A program made the translations under genes and the position numbers. DNA of 30,641 nucleotides from Lachnospiraceae bacterium (GTDB taxonomy: Bacteria; Bacillota; Clostridia; Lachnospirales; Lachnospiraceae): contig JAEDCQ010000020.1 in the NCBI GenBank assembly GCA_016294075.1, forward strand, positions 1 through 30,641. Direction: 5' to 3'. Every line of letters starts with the position of its first letter. The stretch's first letter is position 1. Positions 7,521-13,517 of this stretch are shown here, one piece after another. The notes beneath the pieces were generated by a model. That model did not search any database, was not told the origin of the DNA, and saw only the letters and a list, made by a program, of their open reading frames with translations.

Positions 7521-8813
7521 ATGAAACAGGACATGATTGTGATTCTGGATTTGGGAAGCACAGAAAACACCGTAATTGCCAGACAAATCCGTGCGCTTGG
7601 TGTGTATAGTGAAATTCATCCGCATGACATTACACCGCAGGAACTGGCAGCCCTTAATAATGTAAAAGGGATTATTTTTAACGGTGGAGAAAACCGTGTA
7701 GTAGACGGCACACCGGTAGAAATATCAGAGGAATTATATTCATTGGGTTATCCAATGATGGCAATTGATCATCCGACAGCAAAATGCGATAAGAAACTTG
7801 CGGCACTACCGGATGAGGTTACATTAAAAAGCTTTTTGTTTGATGAATGCAAGGCAGAAGCTAATTGGAATATGAAGAACTTCGTAGCTGACCAGATTGA
7901 ATTAGTCCGCCGTCAGGTTGGAGACAAGAAGGTACTCTTAGCATTATCCGGTGGCGTGGATTCTTCCGTTGTTGCCGCTTTGCTGATTAAAGCAATCGGC
8001 AAACAGCTTGTATGTGTACATGTAAATCATGGACTGATGCGTAAAAACGAATCGGAAAGTGTTATTGAGGTATTCCAAAATCAGATGAATGCCAATTTAA
8101 TTTATGTAGATGCAACGGAGCGTTTCTTAGGTAAATTGGAAAATGTAGCAGACCCTGAGCAGAAGAGAAAAATTATCGGAAGCGAGTTTATCCGTGTGTT
8201 TGAAGAAGAAGCACGCAAATTGGAGGGTATCGACTTCTTAGGACAGGGTACAATTTATCCGGATATTATCGAATCCGGTACTAAGACAGCGAAGTGTGTA
8301 AAATCACATCATAATGTAGGCGGTCTTCCGCAAGATTTGCAATTTGATTTAGTGGAGCCGTTAAAACAGCTGTTTAAAGACGAAGTTCGTGCCTGCGGTA
8401 TTGAACTCGGCTTACCGGCAGAGATGGTATACCGTCAGCCGTTCCCAGGGCCGGGACTTGGTGTTCGTTGCCTTGGTGCAATCACACGAGATCGTCTTGA
8501 AGCTCTCAGAGAGTCAGATGCTATTTTACGTGATGAATTTGCAAAGGCAGGACTTGATAAAAAAGTATGGCAGTATTTCACGGTTGTACCTGACTTTAAA
8601 GCAGTAGGTGTAAGAGATAATGCAAGAAGCATGGGTTACATGTGCGTCATCCGTGCCGTAAATACCATTGATGCCATGACTGCAAGCATCGAGCGAATCG
8701 ATTATGATATCTTAGAAAAAATCGCAGACAGAATTACTGCGGAGGTTCCGAGCATCAACAGGGTTGTATATGAAATTACGAAAAAACCTGTTGCGACGAT
8801 AGAGTTTGAGTAG
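7521..8813 (+). CDS. guaA: GMP synthase with collapsed glutaminase domain
   Basis: A 430-residue GMP synthase (XMP to GMP, last step of guanine nucleotide synthesis). The ATP pyrophosphatase domain is intact: LSGGVDSSV (about residues 142-150), then the GuaA-specific SHHNVGGLP and QPFPGPGLG, and a complete dimerisation domain ending in NRVVYEITKKPVATIEFE. The N-terminal class I amidotransferase domain is shortened to about 110 residues instead of about 190. It starts normally (VILDLGS, GVYSEIHPHD, GIIFNGGEN), but the nucleophile segment that should read like G-I-C-Y-G-M-Q is MAIDHPTAKCD, and the stretch carrying the catalytic His and Glu is absent. The enzyme probably uses ammonia or a partner glutaminase. 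ATG 7521 (AAAGGAG ten bases upstream) is preferred over TTG 7515. Confidence 0.9.
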   Translation: MKQDMIVILDLGSTENTVIARQIRALGVYSEIHPHDITPQELAALNNVKGIIFNGGENRVVDGTPVEISEELYSLGYPMMAIDHPTAKCDKKLAALPDEVTLKSFLFDECKAEANWNMKNFVADQIELVRRQVGDKKVLLALSGGVDSSVVAALLIKAIGKQLVCVHVNHGLMRKNESESVIEVFQNQMNANLIYVDATERFLGKLENVADPEQKRKIIGSEFIRVFEEEARKLEGIDFLGQGTIYPDIIESGTKTAKCVKSHHNVGGLPQDLQFDLVEPLKQLFKDEVRACGIELGLPAEMVYRQPFPGPGLGVRCLGAITRDRLEALRESDAILRDEFAKAGLDKKVWQYFTVVPDFKAVGVRDNARSMGYMCVIRAVNTIDAMTASIERIDYDILEKIADRITAEVPSINRVVYEITKKPVATIEFE

Positions 8814-8870
8814 TAGCAAGAAATTGAAAAACTCAGTATTTATGCGGGTTTGAGACATCTTGTGAAATGG

Positions 8871-8891
8871 TTTGATAACAATTTGATAACA
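8871..8891. repeat. Doubled TTTGATAACA repeat downstream of guaA
   Basis: TTTGATAACA occurs at 8871-8880 and again at 8882-8891, an 11-base period, about 60 bases after the tandem TAGTAG stop of guaA. The 3' end of guaA is a known integration hotspot for mobile elements, so this may be an attachment-site remnant. No integrase gene is present in the window, and the assignment is speculative. Confidence 0.35.
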
Positions 8892-8952
8892 CTTTGCTAA
8901 ACGCATTTGTTTAAGATAAGCGAGTGGTTTTGAAGTTAAGTCCAATAGAAAA

Positions 8953-8989
8953 GGTCTTACTGAACGAAGTTTTCAGTAGGACCTTTTTT
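8953..8989 (+). terminator. Intrinsic terminator downstream of guaA
   Basis: GGTCTTACTGAA (8953-8964), loop of seven bases, TTCAGTAGGACC (8972-8983), then six T. The stem has 12 pairs with one G-T. An A-run at the 5' side means it could also act on the minus strand. Confidence 0.9.
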
Positions 8990-9256
8990 GCGTGGTTTGA
9001 AGTGCTTAATTGTTGGATTCTATTCAAAAGTCTATTCCCACTGTACAAAAAGTACAATATTTGGGGAACGACACAGCCTATTGCTTTCCGTAGAATATTA
9101 CTTGAAAGAAGAGCAACCGGCTTTATGTCAGTGGTCAGTATCAACAGAAGCGGATTCCTAAAATATGAGATGTATGTATTCTGATACCGGTTGGAATCGG
9201 TTGCTTCAAAGCCGGTTTTAAATTTGGGGTGCCGGGATTATAAAACAAATAAAATA
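8990..9256. other. Gene-free stretch with nested inverted repeats
   Basis: I see no gene here. Open frames on both strands (up to 86 codons) lack ribosome-binding sites and recognisable content. There is structure: a hairpin TGTAC-AAAAA-GTACA within CCC/GGG flanks near 9030-9065, and an outer stem AACCGGCTTT (about 9117) pairing with AAAGCCGGTT (about 9207) that encloses GAAGC/GGATTCC arms matched by GGAATC/GCTTC. This could be a decayed mobile element, an attachment region or an RNA. Nothing identifies it. Confidence 0.4.
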
Positions 9257-9310
9257 TTGTAAACCATATAAAAATAAAAAGTTGACAATAAAACTCCGAT
9301 ATGCTATATT
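9257..9310 (+). promoter_or_regulatory. bioY promoter with BirA operator
   Basis: TTGACA (9282-9287), a 17-base spacer and TATATT (9305-9310) form the promoter. Overlapping its -35 is TTGTAAACC (9257-9265), 14 bases, then AGTTGACAA (9280-9288). This is close to the known BirA operator form TTGTTAACC-N14/15-GGTTAACAA. A BirA with an N-terminal DNA-binding domain is encoded two genes downstream, so biotin-dependent repression of bioY is likely. Confidence 0.85.
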
Positions 9311-9368
9311 TCTTTCGGGCAATGAGAGAGTAATTTCAATTTTTATGAAGAATCGGAGGAATTTACAA

Positions 9369-9923
9369 ATGTCAGCAACAGAAACAAGAAGTAAGACACT
9401 TGATATGGTTTATATTGCAATGTTTGCCGTTTTAATGGCAATCTGCTCATGGATATCCATTCCGTCTACGGTACCGTTTACGCTACAGACCTTTGGTGTA
9501 TTTTTAGCGGTTGGTGTTCTGGGTGGTAAGCGTGGTAGTCTTTCCGTTTTAATCTACATATTATTAGGTGCAATCGGGATTCCGGTTTTTGCAGGTTTCC
9601 AAGGTGGTATTGGGATTATTTTAGGCAATACGGGCGGTTACATCATCGGCTTCCTCTTTTCTGCACTTTTTATGTGGGGAATGGAGAAGGTTTTGGGTAA
9701 AAAGACATGGGCATTAGCACTTTCCATGATACTTGGACTCTTAGTTTGCTATGCATTCGGAACAGTATGGTTTATGATATTCTATGCAAAGAATGTAGGC
9801 GAAATCGCATTATGGACCGTTCTTGGATGGTGTGTATTCCCATTTATTATTCCGGATATCATTAAAATTGCGTTGGCATTATTTCTTTGCAAGAGACTGG
9901 CGAGCGTAATTAAAATCAACTAA
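9369..9923 (+). CDS. bioY: Biotin transporter substrate-binding component BioY
   Basis: A 184-residue membrane protein, the S component of the ECF-type biotin transporter. It has about six membrane helices and the family hallmarks: an N-terminal MVYIAMFAVLMAICSWI helix, PSTVPFTLQTFGVFLAVG (about residues 35-52), GKRGSLSVLIYILLGAIG, and the glycine-rich FAGFQGGIGIILGNTGGYI. ATG 9369 has GGAGGAA directly upstream; an in-frame TTG at 9282 lies inside the promoter and is rejected. It heads a unit with a DUF1284 protein and birA, fitting biotin uptake plus biotin attachment and repression. No ecfA or ecfT genes are visible here, so it would use a shared energising module encoded elsewhere or act alone. 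Confidence 0.92.
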   Translation: MSATETRSKTLDMVYIAMFAVLMAICSWISIPSTVPFTLQTFGVFLAVGVLGGKRGSLSVLIYILLGAIGIPVFAGFQGGIGIILGNTGGYIIGFLFSALFMWGMEKVLGKKTWALALSMILGLLVCYAFGTVWFMIFYAKNVGEIALWTVLGWCVFPFIIPDIIKIALALFLCKRLASVIKIN

Positions 9924-9967
9924 GAGCGAACGTGTCAAGGTATAAAAGCATTAGAGTGAGAGGGCAA

Positions 9968-10354
9968 ATGAAAAAATATCAATATAAGATAAGGGCACAT
10001 CACGGGATGTGCCTTGCCTTTTTTGAAGGAAAAGGATATAGCAGTAACTTTACAAAGCATATGACAGAAATAAAAGGCAGGTTGATAGAAAATCCGCTTG
10101 TCAGTATTATAGGGACAACCGATGCAATCTGCAGTGCATGCCCCAATAACAGGGAAGGTGTTTGTGAGTCATCCCAAAAAGTTGCAGAATATGACAGACA
10201 GGTGCTTTTAAGATGCGGGATAACAGAAGGTGAAGTGATGCCGTTTCTTGACTTTGAAAAGCGAGTATACGATAATATATTATATTCGGGTAAAAGAGAA
10301 GAGATATGCGGAAACTGTCAGTGGAATTCCCTGTGCTGTTTTAAGGACAGGTAG
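9968..10354 (+). CDS. DUF1284 cysteine-rich protein
   Basis: A 128-residue soluble protein matching the DUF1284 pattern: the N-terminal KIRAHHGMCLAFFEGKGYS segment, then DAICSACPNNREGVCES with three closely spaced cysteines, and a C-terminal ICGNCQWNSLCCF with four more. The cysteine pattern (C-x2-C-x6-C and C-x2-C-x5-CC) suggests an iron-sulfur cluster or zinc site, but no activity is known to me. ATG 9968 is preferred because the family starts shortly before the conserved HH; a GTG at 9932 is possible. It sits between bioY and birA with short gaps, so it is probably cotranscribed, although a biotin link is only suggested by location. Confidence 0.75.
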   Translation: MKKYQYKIRAHHGMCLAFFEGKGYSSNFTKHMTEIKGRLIENPLVSIIGTTDAICSACPNNREGVCESSQKVAEYDRQVLLRCGITEGEVMPFLDFEKRVYDNILYSGKREEICGNCQWNSLCCFKDR

Positions 10355-10379
10355 ATTGTCGTGACAGACAGGAGGAAAT

Positions 10380-11348
10380 GTGACGACTAAGGAAAAGCTG
10401 TTAGAACTGTTTGAATCAAATAAGGGAATCTATTTTTCAGGTGAGGAGATAGCTGGGAAGCTTTGTGTATCGAGAGCTGCTGTATGGAAAGCGGTTAAAA
10501 ATCTAAGAAGTGAAGGCTATGAGATAGATGCGGTTACCAATAAAGGCTATTGCCTTTCCGCCAAAACAGACATTTTGTCTGCGCAGGGCATTGGAAAATA
10601 TCTGAATCCGCAATATAAAAACATGGATATTTATGTGCTTGACAGCATTGATTCGACAAATGCGCTTGTCAGAAAAAAGGCAGAAGAAGGAGAAATAGAA
10701 GGCTATACGGTTGTTGCCAATGAACAAACGAAAGGACGCGGACGATATGGTCGTACTTTTTTTTCACCGCAGGGAACCGGCTTTTATCTGAGTATATTAC
10801 TCAGACCGCCTCATTATTCTGCCGGTCAGGCAGTCAGGATTACAACAATGGCGGCTGTCGCCATGTGTGAAGCAATTGAGGAGGTTTCGGAAGAGGAAGC
10901 CCGTATAAAATGGGTGAATGATATTTATGTAAAGGGTAAGAAGGTCTGCGGTATTCTGACAGAGGCATCGTTTGGATTGGAGAGCGGTCTTCTTGAATAT
11001 GCCGTGCTTGGTGTAGGTTTAAATGTGTATCATCCGGCAGAAGGCTTTCCGGAGGAAATAAAACAGCGTGCGGGGAATCTTTTTGATAATACGCAGAATG
11101 ATATAAAAAACCGTCTTGTTTCTTCTTTCTTAAATAATTTTATGGAATATTATGTATCGGAGAATCCGGCGGCTTATATTGAAAAGTATCAGGAACGAAG
11201 CCTTGTAATCGGAAAGCAGATAAAGGTTATTTCTGCCGGAAAAACGAAGGATGCCTTTGTATACGGTATAGATGATGAATGCCGTCTGCTGGTAAGATAT
11301 GAAAATGGAGAGACGGAAAGTCTGTCACATGGCGAAATAGATTTATAA
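10380..11348 (+). CDS. birA: Bifunctional biotin-protein ligase and biotin repressor BirA
   Basis: A 322-residue class II biotin ligase. Residues about 1-60 form a winged helix-turn-helix (EEIAGKLCVSRAAVWKAVKN, then GYEIDAVTNKGYCL). The catalytic domain follows: SIDSTNALVRKKA, the biotinyl-AMP loop KGRGRYGRTFFSP (about residues 118-130), GFYLSILLRP and KWVNDIYVKGKKVCGILTEA. A small SH3-like C-terminal domain closes the protein. It activates biotin with ATP, attaches it to acyl-CoA carboxylase-type enzymes, and with biotinyl-AMP represses biotin genes; the bioY promoter two genes upstream carries a matching operator. The start is GTG 10380 with AGGAGG four bases upstream; the overlapping ATG is followed by a stop. 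Confidence 0.95.
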   Translation: MTTKEKLLELFESNKGIYFSGEEIAGKLCVSRAAVWKAVKNLRSEGYEIDAVTNKGYCLSAKTDILSAQGIGKYLNPQYKNMDIYVLDSIDSTNALVRKKAEEGEIEGYTVVANEQTKGRGRYGRTFFSPQGTGFYLSILLRPPHYSAGQAVRITTMAAVAMCEAIEEVSEEEARIKWVNDIYVKGKKVCGILTEASFGLESGLLEYAVLGVGLNVYHPAEGFPEEIKQRAGNLFDNTQNDIKNRLVSSFLNNFMEYYVSENPAAYIEKYQERSLVIGKQIKVISAGKTKDAFVYGIDDECRLLVRYENGETESLSHGEIDL

Positions 11349-11383
11349 AGATGCCGATAATTTATATTAATATGTTGATAGTA

Positions 11384-11437
11384 TCCCTCTTAAGTAGACA
11401 GGGTAAATAACCAAAGTCTACTTAGGGGGATTTTTTT
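11384..11437 (+). terminator. Intrinsic terminator after birA
   Basis: TAAGTAGAC (11391-11399) pairs with GTCTACTTA (11416-11424). The stem extends through TCCC/GGGGGA and is followed by seven T (11431-11437). Confidence 0.85.
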
Positions 11438-11468
11438 GTCTATATATTTTATTTGCAGGGGTTTACCA

Positions 11469-12527
11469 TTAATTCTTCTTGTATCCCAACACAAGGAAGC
11501 GGATGAATGGAATATGTTTCATTATTTCATTCACAATAATGGTTGCGGCAAACTCAATTATAATTGCGAAAAGGTATTTCCATATGGAAGCAAGTTCAGT
11601 ATGGTAGTGCAATATGTAACATGTAACGGTTAAAACAGGGTAGTGCAGAATATAGAGACCGAAACTATTCTTGGCTAAATATTCTGTAATGTTATTTTTA
11701 TGATTAAGAAATTTTTTCCCAAATCCCAAGAGAGCAATTACAGTAATCCATAGGTATATATTCGTGAGCCAGTTCTGTAAACAGGCCGGTTCCGTGAAAT
11801 TCGTTCCGTAAAATGTTTTGGTATAGAATACGGCAAGAATAAAAGCTGCTATCAGTGCAGGAATACCTATTTTTTCAATCTGTTCCTGTATTTCATCATG
11901 TGAAAGAATGAAATATCCTATTGCAAATGATGCAAAATAAATTCCGAAACGGTATGTGGTTAGGATGGGAGCATTCAAAATGAAAGAAGCGCCCCATACA
12001 ACAAAGAACAAGAGCAGAATGATGATAATATTTGCGCGTCCGCATATATCCCACAATTTGTCGGATTTATCAAGCTTTTTAAGAAGAACAATAATACAGG
12101 AAAATATAAAAAGCAGTTGAATAAACCATAACGGACCGATTCCGCTCAGAACGGAAATAGGATATATCAAAAAAGAGGGAATGGATGAAAGCGCACCGCC
12201 CATTTTGATATTCATATATCCTGTTATCCAATGGATAACAAACAGTCCCAAGGTTGACGGAACCAGCAGCTTTTGTACCCGTTCCTTAAGGAATTGTTTT
12301 GTGGTTCGTTTTTGCAGTGAATACCTCGCACTCATACCGGCAACCACAAAAAGAAATACCATGAACCACGGATATACAATAGAGGCCGCAGCATCAAATG
12401 CTGCAATAGTATCTGCGTCAGGGATGCCTCCAAAGATACCCAAACCGTTAAAAATATAGCAGACATGATAGATAAGAACGAGTATAACGGTAGCCCATCG
12501 TAAATTATCAAGATATATCTTTCGCAT
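11469..12527 (-). CDS. Acyltransferase 3 family membrane protein
   Basis: A 352-residue integral membrane O-acyltransferase of the OafA/Acyltransferase 3 type, with about ten helices. The N-terminus RKIYLDNLRWATVILVLIYH holds the family's conserved L-D-x-[LI]-R and the histidine of the first helix. Further on are FLFVVAGMSARYSLQKRT, a GPLWFIQLLFIFS segment, and a C-terminal FGLYILHYPVLTV, all typical. The start at 12527 follows AAGGAG nine bases upstream. It begins one base after the stop of the abrB-like gene, so both are translated from one transcript. Likely roles are acetylating or succinylating a surface polysaccharide, lipid or antibiotic; the acceptor is unknown. Confidence 0.82.
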   Translation of the reverse strand: MRKIYLDNLRWATVILVLIYHVCYIFNGLGIFGGIPDADTIAAFDAAASIVYPWFMVFLFVVAGMSARYSLQKRTTKQFLKERVQKLLVPSTLGLFVIHWITGYMNIKMGGALSSIPSFLIYPISVLSGIGPLWFIQLLFIFSCIIVLLKKLDKSDKLWDICGRANIIIILLLFFVVWGASFILNAPILTTYRFGIYFASFAIGYFILSHDEIQEQIEKIGIPALIAAFILAVFYTKTFYGTNFTEPACLQNWLTNIYLWITVIALLGFGKKFLNHKNNITEYLAKNSFGLYILHYPVLTVTCYILHYHTELASIWKYLFAIIIEFAATIIVNEIMKHIPFIRFLVLGYKKN

Positions 12528-12528
12528 A

Positions 12529-12753
12529 TTATTCATCTCCTTCATCAGTCTGATTTGTTTTGAATATGGCCTGGGCAAATTGGGCAAAAGCGTTATGCGG
12601 CGGAATGGCGAGACCTTTTTTTTCATCACCAAGTAATATCAGAGTGTCTCCGGGTTTAATTCCGAATACCTCACGGGCCTGTTTGGGAATTACAATCTGC
12701 CCTTTTTCTCCGACTGTGACAGTCCAGGCATATTTTCCTTTTGGATTTTTCAT
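12529..12753 (-). CDS. AbrB/SpoVT-type transition-state regulator
   Basis: A 74-residue protein with an N-terminal swapped-hairpin AbrB domain: YAWTVTVGEKGQIVIPKQAR, then EVFGIKPGDTLILLGDEKKG (residues about 8-47). The G-Q-I-V-I-P-K-x-x-R core is diagnostic. The C-terminal part (NAFAQFAQAIF) may help oligomerisation. ATG 12753 is chosen because AGAGGTG lies nine bases upstream; GTG 12765 overlaps that site. It is cotranscribed with the acyltransferase gene and probably controls this small operon through the dyad in its own promoter. It is too short and divergent to name as abrB or spoVT itself. Confidence 0.85.
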   Translation of the reverse strand: MKNPKGKYAWTVTVGEKGQIVIPKQAREVFGIKPGDTLILLGDEKKGLAIPPHNAFAQFAQAIFKTNQTDEGDE

Positions 12754-12782
12754 ATTATATTTCACCTCTCATAAAGTATAAA

Positions 12783-12830
12783 AAGTATGATTTGTTATAC
12801 TTATTATACTATTAAAAATTCTTATGTCAA
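12783..12830 (-). promoter_or_regulatory. abrB-acyltransferase promoter and dyad
   Basis: On the minus strand, TTGACA (plus 12825-12830), a 16-base spacer and TATAAT (plus 12803-12808). Just downstream of the -10 is the inverted repeat AAGTAT-N8-ATACTT (plus 12783-12802), covering the transcription start, a natural site for autoregulation by the AbrB-like protein. Confidence 0.7.
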
Positions 12831-12909
12831 TATAATATATAAATGAATAAAAACCGTTTACTTGCCAATACTGTTGAAGAAGTATTCATGGGAACAGGAG
12901 GTTTATTGT

Positions 12910-13095
12910 ATGACACAATTATCAGAAAAAGAATTGAGCACAATTAAAGATTTACTTTCCGAAGAAGAACTTTTGGTAAAAAAATTCCAGATGCTTGCGG
13001 AACATGCCCAAACACAGCAGTTAAAAAGCAAAATGGAAGATATTGCACAGAAGCATCAGGGACATTTTAACGAGCTTTATCAGAAATTATCTTAG
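12910..13095 (+). CDS. Small spore-coat-associated protein
   Basis: A 61-residue, mostly helical protein: TQLSEKELSTIKDLLSEEEL, then KKFQMLAEHAQTQQLKSKME and KHQGHFNELYQKL. This E/Q/H-rich helical pattern is that of the short coat proteins that precede CotF-like genes in Clostridia. ATG 12910 has AGGAGGT at the right distance; the upstream in-frame ATG at 12862 does not. Only 11 bases separate its stop from the next start, so both are one transcript. I did not find a convincing vegetative promoter, as would fit expression in the mother cell during sporulation. Confidence 0.7.
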   Translation: MTQLSEKELSTIKDLLSEEELLVKKFQMLAEHAQTQQLKSKMEDIAQKHQGHFNELYQKLS

Positions 13096-13106
13096 GAGGT
13101 CAGAGT

Positions 13107-13370
13107 ATGCCGGGAATTTATACGGAAAAAGAAATTTATGGAGACGCATTAGCTGCGCAGAAATCCGCAACAAGCCAATTTAACATGGCAGCAAATGAAT
13201 GTATGCATGAGGATGTAAGAAAAACAATGATGCACATTTTAAATCAGGAGCATGACATCCAGAAGGATGTTTTTGACGGAATGCATGCAGCAGGATATTA
13301 TCCGACCCCTGCTGCAGAAGAAAAGAAAGTGCAGGATACAAAGCAGAAATTCAGCCAGAGCATGAAATAA
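13107..13370 (+). CDS. CotF-family spore coat protein
   Basis: An 87-residue protein of the coat F family: EIYGDALAAQKSATSQFNMA, then ANECMHEDVRKTMMHILNQE, then HDIQKDVFDGMHAAGYYPTP. The ferritin-like helical hairpin with conserved D-x-L-x-x-Q-K and Y-x-x-x-A-x-E-C-x-x-x-x-L/V-R patterns is typical. It forms a pair with the gene upstream and is preceded by AGGAGG. Proteins of this type are deposited in the spore coat, which supports a spore-forming host. The C-terminus ends in a charged tail. A long hairpin downstream ends the transcript. Confidence 0.85.
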   Translation: MPGIYTEKEIYGDALAAQKSATSQFNMAANECMHEDVRKTMMHILNQEHDIQKDVFDGMHAAGYYPTPAAEEKKVQDTKQKFSQSMK

Positions 13371-13388
13371 GTGGTTAAAGTAAGATTG

Positions 13389-13448
13389 ATGAAGGGGGAG
13401 CCTGATTTGATTACTAAGATATTAGTAATCGGAATAGGAGCCCTTTTT
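13389..13448 (+). terminator. Long hairpin terminator after the coat genes (may hide a small ORF)
   Basis: The stem pairs AAGGG (13392-13396) with CCCTT (13441-13445), then CCT/AGG, and a perfect inner stem GATTACTAA/TTAGTAATC around loop GATA, followed by T5. The same bases also read as an open frame, ATG 13389 or TTG 13407 (GGGGGAG six bases before) to TGA 13472, encoding 21-27 residues with one hydrophobic helix. The near-complete pairing makes a terminator the better explanation. Confidence 0.7.
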
Positions 13449-13469
13449 ATTTTATTTGTTTTTTCTTCA

Positions 13470-13478
13470 TGATATAAT
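13470..13478 (+). promoter_or_regulatory. Extended -10 promoter of the glycosyltransferase gene
   Basis: TGATATAAT (13470-13478) matches the extended -10 form TG-N-TATAAT. No good -35 is visible, as is common for such promoters. Confidence 0.5.
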
Positions 13479-13517
13479 AGAAAAAAGCCTATAAATGTTG
13501 TCAGAAAGGATATGTAT

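Noticed and set aside
8911..9184. Open frames on both strands between guaA and bioY
   Set aside because: Both overlap a strong terminator, have no ribosome-binding site and no recognisable protein content.
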